A program made the position numbers and the translations under genes. From Anseranas semipalmata (taxonomy: Eukaryota > Chordata > Aves > Anseriformes > Anseranatidae): 64,000 nt of DNA. Positions 36,018-47,789 of the stretch are shown here, piece after piece. Numbering within the stretch: position 1 is the first letter of the stretch; each line of letters opens with the position of its first letter. The stretch covers positions 405,291-469,290 of the forward strand of contig VXAA01006090.1 in assembly GCA_013399115.1 (NCBI GenBank), given 5' to 3'. Under the pieces are notes generated by a model. That model was not told the DNA's origin and did not search any database. It was given only the letters and a program-made list of their open reading frames with translations.

Positions 36018-36030
36018 TGCCATCTTCTGG
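36018..36030 (-). promoter_or_regulatory. CTCF-like motif
   Basis: On the minus strand the bases read CCAGAAGATGGCA, differing at one core position from the CTCF core CCASYAGRKGGCR. A motif match alone does not show binding. Confidence 0.25.
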
Positions 36031-36728
36031 CAATGTCATTTTTGGAAATTAGCACTGATCTTACACAGCATACATGCAATAAACTATGATGAACTGATTG
36101 TTTAGTATTTTTGAATGATTGTTAACATGAAAGAAAAATTTTACATCCTTGAAGTTTAACAGAAAGCATTAACAGTTCAGAAACATTAGCTAAATATTTT
36201 GCTTTTTGCTTGACAGTTCCTAATAGCCTTTAGCAAAGAACTATATGTTCAATGTTTAAACACATAAATACATAAATATAAAATATTTTAAAATGCTTGA
36301 AATGACAGAATTTGCAGGTAGGGGTCAATTTTTTCCTTTGACTAGCCAGGACTTTTGGAAAAAGAGAGCCAGCATTGCAACTCAAAAGGGGGGTTGTAAA
36401 CTTATCTTCAAATTCTTGTGTAATTACACACAGAAGAGGCAGGAGTCGCAAAGTGTAATGATTTTCAAGAAAGACTTGTCTTGACTAGCACAGAAATTGA
36501 GTACAGAAACATGGAAAATTAGTAAAGAATGAAAGCAGATAATTTGTAAACCAGTTTTATTTGATTTGGATGTATTTAGAATATTTAATTGCCTTTCATG
36601 AACAATTGTTGAATTCCAGTAGCATCCCTGAGTGGCAAACAAGTATGGCTAGGCCACAGAACAAGTTTTTGGGCATGGGGTCTCCTACTTCTGGCATGCA
36701 GCAGTCTTTTTCGACCAGCAGACGACCC

Positions 36729-36778
36729 GGTGCTCAGCAGAGCACCTTCGCGAGATCTGTGACACTGATTCTGTCACA
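36729..36778. repeat. Two adjacent perfect small hairpins
   Basis: GGTGCTC-AGCA-GAGCACC (36729-36746) and TGTGACA-CTGATTC-TGTCACA (36758-36778) are both perfect inverted repeats, separated by TTCGCGAGATC, itself CpG-bearing. Meaning unknown. Confidence 0.7.
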
Positions 36779-38039
36779 AAGATGAATCAAGCACAATAGT
36801 GATTAGTGAATAGTCCACCTAACTGCGGTCTGTGTTCATTCAGGATTTCCCAGTTTGGACTCAGTGATGTTAAAATAAGGAACAAAGAGCAGGCATCTCT
36901 CTGCACAGCTGTTTGTGTCTTCATAAATCATGTGACGTCTGATACAGCCAAATTCACACAAGACACCAAACCAGTAAGTGTAAGGAGGTCAGACACAAGA
37001 TGCAGAGTGATCTGAAGATGTCAGGGCACCTGGGGCTTCAGAAACACGAGGAACTGGTAGTAAAAAAGTTGACAAAGAATTTAATATTGTCTGAAGCTTT
37101 GCTAGTGTATTTAAAGTAGCCCATCACTATAGTTTCTTCTGTAAAATGATCCTACAATAAGAGAGTGGTTGATCCAAAAAAGATGATCCTAAAAGAGGAT
37201 CCTAGGTCATTTGCAGCCCATGAAGTCCATGGCCTAGAAAAGGAGCTTCTTACTGTGGTCAGCTATGACAGTAGCAGTTGAGTATTGAAGCAGAAATGCT
37301 TACAGGGTTTCCTTTAGCTGAACCTGAGGGCAGGGTGTGTTTCTGGGTAGGAAAGCTGTCAGATCTGACAGCTAGGTGCTCCTACCCCACATGTGCTCCA
37401 TTGCAAGACAGCAAGAAGTCCTGGTGATCTGTCCTGGGACCAGGGTGAGTGTCTGCCTTGGTGCGTGGTGGGAGTGAGCCCAGCTGGCCCAGAGCATGGC
37501 ATGAAAACCCTGCGTGCGGGGCTTCAGAGACACGCAGCCATTGCCAGTGTCCTCAGGAGATGGGGAGGATTTTGGCAACTGTACCATGATAACATCTTTA
37601 TGGCTACAGCCTTGTTAGGTGATGGTTGTAATCATCATATAAGTGGCCCTCCATAAAACAAAACCCTTCAGAGGTTGTGCTCAGGAGAATTTTGTGCTTA
37701 AAAAAGGCATGGCACAGAAGAGTCTGAGAAGCACTGCAGTGGATCTCTGTCTTTATATAGAGCAAATGTATCTGTGAGGGGATCAACATGATACACATAC
37801 TTCTAGATCCACGTAATGCTATGTGCATTCACGTTTACTACAAGCAGAAACCTGCGTCTCAGCTGCTGCAGCTGGGACTGTTTATATTACAATTTTGTCA
37901 TAAAGCCAACAAAGTGCTGTTTACTGAAATTATACCTTTTGCGATGGCTTTAGAAATTCTCAAATGTTTAGCACTGCTTTTTGTGGGGCTTTCTTTTGCT
38001 TGACATTTATGTAATTCTGCTCAGACACTTCTGGGCACG

Positions 38040-38475
38040 TTTTGCTGATGCAGCTGTATAGGGAACCGCAGCCATGGTCAGGGGCTGATTCTGCCATTGT
38101 TGCCTGTCTGGGAGCTCAGAGCCCGTCCCTCTCGGGCATCCTGGCTTGGCCGAGCGCTTACTGCCTCTCGCCGAGCTTGTGATCTTCCTACGGCAGAGAC
38201 CGTTTCCACAGCCCTAATTGCTCAGTTTGCAGGGCTCCTTGTTACAAGTGCTTTTACGCTTACTGAGGCATGTGAACGAAACTTGTCTGTGTTTGCTTCA
38301 GCCCCATAAACAGTGCTTGTTACAATGCAGGCTGTTTGCCTGATTATTCAGAAGTCTAATCATTGTAGGCTTCATTCTAGCGCTGCTCACACTGGGCTTG
38401 TTTTGCAAAGCCCTGACACAACTTCCTTTATTGGGTCTTTGTCTGGGAGTTTCGGTACTATGAAATTCTTTCACA
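38040..38475. promoter_or_regulatory. CpG-bearing unique patch, enhancer candidate
   Basis: 38097-38290 has noticeably more CpGs than its surroundings. It is followed by TTTGCCTGATTATTCAGAAG and CTAATCATTG, homeodomain-type words. No repeat is recognisable. It may be a conserved regulatory element or simply a less methylated old sequence. The 70-codon open frame across it is unrecognised. Confidence 0.2.
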
Positions 38476-38502
38476 TCAAGTTGTTTTTAGAAAAGGAGGA
38501 TT

Positions 38503-38518
38503 AAAAAAAAAAAAAAAA
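38503..38518 (+). repeat. Poly(A) run
   Basis: Sixteen A residues after GGATT. No retroposed gene or SINE body is recognisable upstream, so a simple homopolymer is the safest reading. Confidence 0.8.
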
Positions 38519-39213
38519 GCCAACACCACAGAAACAGCTTCTTTGCACAGTGCAATATTGTTTTCCAGCACATGCCCAGAAAACAGACATACCCATGATT
38601 TGCTCTGTGGGAACAAGGACTGTTTCCCATTTGTAATTCTCATCTGCCCAAGTCTAAGCCTCATTATAATCTCCTTTTCCCTATTTAAGTAATTATTGCC
38701 TGGTTCCTAATTCCAGAAGTAGAATAAATTAATAAAACCTGGAAATTGCTACCACTGATATAGAGAAGATATAAACTAGCCATCTTTTTCTCCTGGAGGT
38801 TTTAACTTCAAAAACTGGAGTGTAACTGTTGTGATTGTCTATAAACTTCTGTAGCTGCTGGTAATTTACATTAATTAAGCATGCAAATATGTGACATAAA
38901 CAATAAATTGGCCTCAGCATTAACAGTTTTCCTCCCACGTTCTCCTACAGGCAGAAGTGGTACAATGGTATGGAAGGGATCTAATTCATCCTAATTTTAG
39001 TCTTCCTCTGGGAGTGGAGGAAATCCAGCTGGGCTGCTGTTGGTATTAGTAATTTTGGCAAATGTAAGATTATGTATTTAATGTCCTTTCAGATAAAGAT
39101 TACTTGATTTCTTCTTTCTTTAGCAATATTTACAGCAAAACAAAATGTGATGACAATTAGCGTGCTGCAGGACAATCATATTACCTCCAATGTGCAGTGT
39201 TCTTTTTTTGTAG

Positions 39214-39270
39214 GTGGAAACAGAACTTACGGTTTATAGGAGGCACCAAACTAGTGCAAACTATTGCTAG
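39214..39270 (+). other. Weak exon-like segment, 57 bases
   Basis: GTGTTCTTTTTTTGTAG precedes it, a good acceptor. GTAATG follows, only a moderate donor. One frame is open across it (WKQNLRFIGGTKLVQTIA), unrecognised. The donor is weak, so this is probably chance. Confidence 0.12.
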
Positions 39271-40605
39271 GTAATGTGCAAGAATCCTGGTTACATTCTT
39301 TACTGCCCCAAAAGGACCATGTTGTTGGAGCTGAGGAAATTAGCACTTAACGTTATTGATCTGTTTTCTCTCTGACCATGGCAGAGAATGTGTGAGTCAG
39401 AACATTTTGTAATAACAACACACATTTATTTCTGTAGGTACTCTTGTTTTACAACTGAACAAAATGAAGAATGCATTCATATTTAAATCTCTATCTGTAG
39501 TCACCACAGTTTCCCGGAGAGCTCTATAAACCCTGATTTGGCCCTAGATCACACCTACATTTACATTTAATCCAGTTTTCCCTGCTAGGTCTCACAATCT
39601 GCCTCAGCCCCAGAACCCCTGGTTTACTTCCCCACAGCTGCCCCATAGTGTCCCACAGAATGCCGGTTCTGATCTCATGCATTGCTCATCTTTCAGCTGT
39701 GTCACGCATGTTCTTTGCTAATTGCGCTGTGATCCGGCCCTCTCACCAGTTTTGGAGGGGGGGACTACTTCTGGACTTTTCATGGGCCTCTGCAACATCA
39801 CTTGCAATATAGCTCTGGGTGAATGATTGAACTGGGTTACATCGATAGCTTAATTTTTTAGCTAATGCATTTTCTCTGCAGATCCATTTCTATAACTCTA
39901 CAATGTTGAACATTGCTCTTGTCTCCATCTCTGTACTCATTTGCTGTGTATAAGTCGGTGGCTGTAGACCAGAACCATATATTGTTGCTCTCATCATTTC
40001 CTCACCTGCAGATCAAGTTTTACATAGTTGGAGTCAGATGTGCTTATTTTGATTAGCTGCATCATTCATGTGGTTTTGTATTGTCTGTTCTAAACAGAAC
40101 TTTTAGAACCCAGACGCAAGTGCAAATTCTACCTTATATTGAGGTCAAAATGTTCCCCTGTGATTTGCCAGTACATTTGTTTACTAAAGCACTGACAGAA
40201 GCCAGTGGAAAGCAAACCCAGATGAAACATATTCAGTAGCTAAGAAAAATCGTCTCAGGTATTAGCTTGGCTCCACTCATAGCCTTTTAACTTCAAATAT
40301 AAGAAGGAAGAGTCTTGTACTTTTCAAACAAACACAGCTGCATTCCACAAACTTTATTTTCCTGGATTATTTACTCTTGTAAAGTCTCCTAAACCCTTGA
40401 TTATCTAACTTTGCTATTTTTGAGGCTGATTATTTTTCTTGTATAATTTTCTGCTCAGCAAAAAAAATGCAATAAAATCATTTGATCACATATGCTGTAA
40501 GCCCAAAGTAAGAACTTCTCCCATAATAATTCAAGATTTTTCTTCAAAGTTTCTGTTTCAGGATGTGAAGACAAACACAAGCAGTTTTTTTTTATTTATT
40601 TAACT

Positions 40606-40632
40606 TTATTATTATTATTATTATTATTATTA
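40606..40632 (+). repeat. (TTA)n microsatellite
   Basis: About nine TTA units in a row, preceded by TTTATTTATTTAAC. A simple trinucleotide repeat, likely variable in length. Confidence 0.9.
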
Positions 40633-41705
40633 CCTTGTGTATGATCTCTACAGACATTTCTGACAGAGATTGGAGCATTTAAAGAGAAGTCTTAGGGAAT
40701 TTCTGTGTAACCATTGCACAAAAAATATGTTCTTTGTTATCAGCTGTGTTATAATTTACTGTCAAAGCTGCAGACACCGTGAATTTGCTGAATAATTGCA
40801 CTGCAGCAAGAACTACTGGAAGAGTCAGGCAAGAACCTGGAATTCAAGGAGTTAAACTTAAGCAGAGAGTCATACAATATTTTTCATTTTCTCATCTAGG
40901 ACTGTTTGAAGTGATGATATCTGGAGAGAAAGGCCTTGACTTCTACTTACACGGAGGAAAAATCAGTGTCTGTCAAGTGCAGACTCCAGTGGTAGTGCAG
41001 GCATGAGTTTCTTGAAAGAGGAAAGAGATTTCTGCAGCTTAGGACAGGTAGCTCCTAAGGCTTGCAGGCTGCTCTGCTTACTCCTGTCTGTTATTGCCTT
41101 TTGTGTGTAAGGGCAGCTAAGCTCTATGAAAGATTAAAGGAACATGGCCATGGACTTGCTTTTCCTCTGGTTAGATTAGGAAAACAGCTATGCATAAACC
41201 TGTATGGCAATATATGTATTGAGATTTATTTCTGTTTAGCCTTGGAATCCCACTGCTTGGATCTTAGTTAATTGTATCATAGCCTGTCTGGAACATCTCT
41301 CTAGGCAGTGTCCATAGGGAGTGCTGCTGGAACGTAGTTACTTGTGCAGAAGGTACCAAAATACAAGTTGTAGTCTGAAACCATCTGGCCCAAATTCTTT
41401 TTCTTCCAAATACTGTGCTGTGATGACCCCAAAGCCTTTGAATCATCTGGTGCTCTAAAAGGGAGCCTGACTCTGTGCCCAGTGAACCACAATGACCTCT
41501 TTAATAAAATATGTGGTTGAAAACTTCATGTTGAACTGCACTGTGCATAATGGTCTTCCAGGCTTTACACCATACCAGGCCACTTTTCTAAAACTAATAG
41601 ACTCTATTTTTAAAAAAATTTGGCGTGCATGTGCATTGACAGCCATCCCTACAGGAAACCTTAATAAAAAGGAGGTCACCTTGTTATGTCTTTGGATTTA
41701 AAAAA

Positions 41706-41719
41706 ATATATATATATAT
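41706..41719 (+). repeat. (TA)n microsatellite
   Basis: An A6 run followed by about seven TA units. Low complexity. Confidence 0.75.
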
Positions 41720-44700
41720 TCTTTAAAGCGATCCTGTACTTTAATCCGTTTTGGCCTAGTTGAGATGGCAATGGAGTATCTAAAGTCTTTGGTGAGATGT
41801 AATGAAATCTTCATGCTGAGGTAACTTTCTTGCTTAATAGCTTGGTGGGAGAGAATCCATTATTTATTAAATCCATCTTTGTCTCTGTGGAGACATTCAT
41901 TTTAAAGTAACATTTTAATCATGGCTGCAGCCCGCAGGGGAAAAAGAAGATACCCAGAGCTGAATAATGCATGTCCAACTACCAAAGGGGATGCTCTATT
42001 AACTCTGATTTACATATGGCTGCTTGTTTAAATTTGTAATATCACCATTCAGATGGCATTTTTGAAAGGTGAAGACCTGGGTTAGGGCTTACTATAATTC
42101 AAGGAGTAAATGAAGAGAGTTTAAAAAATATTATCCAAAAGTGCACATTGTCAAAATAAGGCCAGCCACAGCCATGAGCACTGTGCTTTTCTAGTAGATT
42201 GTCTTCCACGGTCCTTTGCCTACCCATATGGCTTAGAAATTCTTTGCCTGGGTGTTCTTCACTCTATCTTGATGGACCCTTGGCAACTGTAGGGTCAGAA
42301 ACAATGAATATCAGCAGAGAATCCTCTACCTGGTGTTGCTCAGTTAGTGGAATAGTAGCTAGTGAATGATCAAAGTAGTATGGCCTGTTGGGCTGAAAAC
42401 CTCTTCTTTGCACAGCTAATTCTGTGGGCAGAGAAATGCTGAGAGTTTCTGACTGTGTTTCTTCAGTGTCCATGACAAGGTGAAGGTTTCATGCAGTTCG
42501 ACCATTGGGAATGGCTCTCTTCCATGCAGTTTCTCTGGTGTCCAGTGAAGAAGAAACTTGTGCTCCATGTATCCTTTCAGATGGGCTCTGATGGGTTACT
42601 CCTATGCATGGCTACCTATTTTCTTGATGCCTGCAGGAACATCACATCTTTATGGACTCTGTATCTCCACCAAATATGGCTGAAGTCCGTAACTAATGAA
42701 TAAAAATTATTGGCAGGAGGACAGAGAGAGAGCTTGACTTCAGATGGGAAGGCAATAAAAATAGGTATTAAAAAATCAGGGAGCAGACACAATCCCAATG
42801 CAACTGCTGCATCCATCTCTCTTCCGCAAGGGCTTTATCACAGGGCACAGCCACCATGTGAAGTCAGGTGGTTCATCTTCATTTCCATCACTGTGCTGCT
42901 GCTTTCCTAAATGGCACATGGAGCCGAGAGGAATTTAGGCTTTGGAAATGAGACCAGGTGACCATGTGATGCAAAAGGAAATCTGCATTTGAAGTCTTAG
43001 AAAATCAGGAATTTGGGAAATCAAGCCAATGATTGCTGTTAAGACCGAGGAAACGGAAAAGATGATTTATTGCCACCTACTGTTACTTGCAGTTGCTCTG
43101 CTTGTCATGTTTTTCTCAGCTCTGCTACTACTCTTCTTCTCTGTGCCCCTGTCCTGTTACTTTCCTTGAAAGAGATTGCAGGATACACAGAAGATGCAGT
43201 TAATGCATCACCAGCATTCCCCACCCTGCACACCTTCCTCTGTACTCCAGATGTAACTCTGCCTCATTTGCTCCATAAAAATGACACATGTAGAATCCCA
43301 AACCACCAGCAGCATTCAGTAGTCAGATGTTCCCTGCTTCCTTTAAGAGAGCCCAGCTTTCGAAATTGGAATAGCCAAGAGCTGGAATTCAACACACCTC
43401 ATTTCAGCCACCCCTTTCTCTTACCATTTTCTTGCCACATCAAGTAGTTCAGTTTGGCCAGTTATTTTGAGCTAATTGGTCCAAGATGAGTGTTCCTAAA
43501 TTTGGTTTCCAGTAGTATCTCCTGGCTGCTCAGGGTTGTGTGCACAGGGGGAGACATTCTGCCTTTCTGGCAGCATTCATACATCACTGTTGGTGTGCGC
43601 TGTAGTCTGGCAATGCCCGGTTTAAGACATCCCACTTGCTGGACTGGCACTGCCTTCACTGGGAGCTCTTCAGCTCTGAGCACTGAACTGCCCACTCCTG
43701 CCCTTGTGAGTAATCACCAGATCCAGTGTCACTCACTACTGGTGGAGGCAGCTAACAGCGCCATATAGAGACAAAATATAATAGCTTCTTCAGAATACTT
43801 ACAAAGTAACCTCTGTGAGAATACTTTCAGGATTTGTTTTATGAGCTGGAAGCAGGAACGCTATCATAAAAGCTAGCATATAACACTGTGAGAGGAATGA
43901 TTGTAACACATAGTTACTTATGGTAATACTAGCACATTATCTTGTGATAGCTGTGCAATTAAATGAGTCACCACTACGCCAAAATCTCATTTGTCTCCAA
44001 GCACCTCACAAATACGCTGAGTTCACTGGCTGTGCTTCAGTCTGATAGCTCTTTAGTTGTTGCATTCTCTTTGTGTTTGGAGAACAACAGAGCTGTGGAG
44101 CCTTTCAAAAGTTGACTAAGGATATTAATTTAGCGAATGGTTTTCCCAAAATATTTCCAGAAGGTACTTTTCTGAATGATACTGATATGGCAAATTCTGA
44201 ACCTTAGTTTTGTTTCAAGAACAAAAATTCTGTTGTGAGACAACTGTCTGCATTCTGTTTATCCTTTATTCTGACTACAGGCCTGTGTATTCTGTGTTCC
44301 ACTGAGACAAATCCCAGTGGCACTGTTTATTTGTTTTCAGATATTCGCAGAAGTATCATATGCAGAGCTTTTGCACTGAGCAATACTGGAACATCCCAAA
44401 AGTGAGAGAATATCCCACCTGCGGAAGAATTGGCTCTTGGTTTTTGGCAGGAAAAAAAAAGGAGCTTCACATACCAAACACAGTTAGGATAACGCTCTTC
44501 AAAGCTGGGGGAAACAGGTTTAAGATACAAAACATGATTTGTAAAAGTAGAAATAATCTGAATGTAGCAGCTCTTTGCTGGAGAAGTTGTATCATGAGTG
44601 TGGAAGAAAATGGATAGAAAGGAATTGCCTTTCCTTGCATAACATCTTTTCCATTTCTCTTCTTTACTAGCATCTGCAGTTTGATTTTTGTTTACTTAAA

Positions 44701-46698
44701 AATAGCTCTCTGGCCTGGAAACACAGCTGGGTCTAAATGCAGGTTGCAATTATACAACTTTCATCTGAATCATTACAGAACGAGATGCTGGTCTAAATAT
44801 AAGTAAGTGAGCGCTAGGTACAAGCTAGGTACAACAGCTCCTCTCCTGGTTGCTGTAGTAGCTCAGAAAACAACTGAAGAAAAACAAAGAAAATCAGAGT
44901 TTATCAGTGCTTGAGAAAACGTTCCCTGTGGGCTCAGGACAGTGTTCTGTTTCAGTCAGATGCTGTTAAGGTTTAATAAAACAGAGGAATTGGGAGTGGT
45001 ACATTTATACTGGAGAGTTTAATTGTGACCTTTTGTATTTAGGCAATATTTTTTCCCAGCCCAGGAATTAAATGTAGTAGAGAGACACTCCTCAATGTAA
45101 CATCAAGTATCCTTCTTCCCCTGAAGATATAAATGTGAATGATGAAAGCAGGAATGTGGAAATAAAAGTGTTACTTCCACACTTATAATGCCAGCTAGCA
45201 CTTGTTACCAAACTTGTGAAAATAACACGATTTACTGTAATAGTTTACACTTGACTAGTGAGGTATAAAATATCTTTATCTTATAGCCATATCAACTGGG
45301 GTTAAATAGGCAGAAAAGACACACAGAGCAGCTCCCTCAAAAAGATTAGGAACTCAAAAGTGTTAGGAATACAAGGGACAGAAGTAGAACATCCTGTTCA
45401 GAATATATGTTAGATGGAATGAGAGTGAAAGGAATTGAACTGCAATGAGGCTGAGGCAGTTCACCTCCCAGATGATTCTTAACCTGAAACAGAAGCTGAT
45501 CTAGGCTGAGGCTGTACTAACCCTGTGTTACCCTACAGCATTTTCACTGATAATAAATAAGGACCCTAAATGTGGGAATGGTAAAATAACATGATTAGTG
45601 CAACCACTTGGATTTGTACTGAAACAACAAAAGCTTTGATTTGAACAGTATCGTTTTGTTAAAAGGCTCTCAGCTACATAATTATTTACATTAAAAACTA
45701 GAAATTTCAATGCTTGTTTTGCTTTGTTTTCATGGAGGATGTCTGGATCACCCAGAGATCTGAGGTGAAAGTATTCACTATTCTCATCTTTGAGATAGAT
45801 GGGGATATTGAACTTTCCCTTCCAGATACAGGAATTAGCAGTACAAAAATAAAGGAACGAACTGAAGTGTTGCAAACAGCCTTGGCTGGAAAACATCTCA
45901 ACTGAATTACACTTCTCCCATTTCCCTGATGTGATAAACCTTACACTCTTACAAGACCTGTCTTTTAAATGGAAAATCAAATGGAAAACCTCAGTGCTTT
46001 GTTATTTTTTTTACACATCATGAAATATTGAACAAAAAAGAGGTCATAAGCCATTTTGTTGACTTTATAGGTCTCCTGAGACTTCTTCAAGCTCTCTTCT
46101 TGATTGCTGCAATACATCTGGAGTGAGAGTCAGCCAGAGACAAGATGGCAGGTGTAAGTTGCTCTTGGAGATGCAGTACATTTTTCTCCACAGCAGGCAA
46201 GACAAACACTTCCTTTCCTATTTCCACCAGAAAGAAAAGAAAACTTTATGAACTATGCTCTCACCCCCAAAAGCCAATTGCATTTTTTCCCAAAAGTTTC
46301 AACAAGACCAGGATTTCTTCCTATAAATTGAAATATGCAACTTTTTCCTTTTTATAGGAATTTTTTGTTGGATGGAAAAAAATATTTTTTGTAGCTAAGC
46401 GGGAAAAAAAAGATTTCACATACTCTCCTAAAAGAACTTAACTTTATTATTTAATGCGGTGATTGCATGTGTATAAAGACTAAGCCACAGGAATCAAGGC
46501 TTTTGAAAATAAACATAGGTATAGTAAGATATAATGTACACTAAAATTAAAAGCACGTATGTCTATAGCAACATCAATCAAACTACTCAGAAAACAATCA
46601 CGGTTAGCTTATGAGAAGCAGAATTTGAAGTTAGAAGCCATCACAGCACGAGTGCTGCTAAAATCAGCAGCATCAAAACCAGCTTTTTCTGTAGGGTA

Positions 46699-46711
46699 CC
46701 ACCAGGTGGTA
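46699..46711 (+). promoter_or_regulatory. CTCF-like motif with CAGGTG E-box
   Basis: CCACCAGGTGGTA matches the CTCF core CCASYAGRKGGCR at all but one position. It contains CAGGTG, an E-box bound by ZEB/SNAI proteins, and ACCACC-A-GGTGGT is an odd palindrome. Which factor, if any, binds cannot be told from the motif. Confidence 0.3.
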
Positions 46712-47789
46712 GTGTAGGAGAGAAAAAGAAAATGCTTGACATGCCCATGAGAAGTATAATAGTCATTCGAGTTCATTATTTGGGCATTTGTGCATTGCTG
46801 AAGTAGCCTTTTCCTTCCACCCCTTTGCTACTAGCATACCTGCTGCTCTCTTATATTAAAACTTTATCCTTCTATATAATCAGTTATTAATTTTACTGGT
46901 CTTGAAAGTCATTTGAAAGAGAAAATAATGTCTCGAAATCTGGATGTGACTCATATTCAGCAGAAGTGCATTGTAAGACTTTATGGGCTGAAATTATTTC
47001 ATTTTGCTTAGCAAATCCATGAGAATTCACTATGCAATTCTGCAATAGCCAAATCTCTCCAGTCAGTTCTGATCTCACATTCTTTTTAAATATTTGCTTC
47101 AGCCAGTGCTACTTTTGAAGTGAACCTCTCTGAATTGTACCTGTCCGTACTAAAAGAAATGCCGGGGTCCAGCACTACTGAGTTGTCTAACATTTTTAGT
47201 TTTCCTCGTGTTCACAAAAAAAATTGTACAGGTAACTGTAAATGAACATTCATATCAAGCAGTGTCCTCCCTTGCTGTGAAACACTGAAAACACAGTGGC
47301 AAGCACCAGTGGAAGATGAGGGCTCAGGCCCCAGGCCTTGCTCCCCAGGCCTGTGTGTGCCCCACATGGCATTCACAGTGCTCTTCTGCAAGCCCTGAGA
47401 GCAAGCCCTGACTGAAGGAGCGGGACCTCATCTGTCCTGGCTCTGCTGACCTACTCAGTACGGCTCAGAGCAGCTGGAGGGTGTTTTTTACTCTTTGCTG
47501 TCTTATCTGAGATCTGATTGATTCTTGTTTTATTGACAAGTTGTTGAAATTCCCCAAGAAACAAAGCAGGAGTCTGGGGGAAACTAATAACACGCAGATG
47601 TTATTAGAAATTGTAATTAAAAAGAAATTCCTACATTATGAGGATTTGCCTAGAAACCAAAAGACAGTATCAAAGCTTATGTATCTCCTGTATACGATTA
47701 GGCTATTAAGTGTATTATTGAAATATGCAAATCATGGCTATTAAGGAGGAATTAAAAGGAGAAGCCAAAAGAGTAAAAAAGTTTGCAGA

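Larger units (their letters stand above)
35361..38039. other. Unique noncoding DNA
   Basis: No gene recognised. Points of note are a CTCF-like word at 36018-36030 and two adjacent perfect 7-bp hairpins at 36729-36778. A splice-flanked 127-base segment lies at 37318-37444; its best frame closes just before the donor. Confidence 0.5.
38476..47789. other. Long unique noncoding stretch
   Basis: About 9.3 kb without a recognisable gene. It holds an A16 run at 38503-38518, a possible splice-flanked segment at 39214-39270, (TTA)n at 40606-40632, (TA)n at 41706-41719 and a CTCF-like motif at 46699-46711. A GC-richer patch lies at about 47280-47480. Open frames are short or unrecognised (the longest is 150 codons, at 45528-45980 on the minus strand). 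Confidence 0.5.

Noticed and set aside
37318..37444. Splice-flanked 127-base segment on the plus strand
   Set aside because: The only long open frame stops just before the donor, and the acceptor pyrimidine tract is short; noncoding exon not excluded but too weak.
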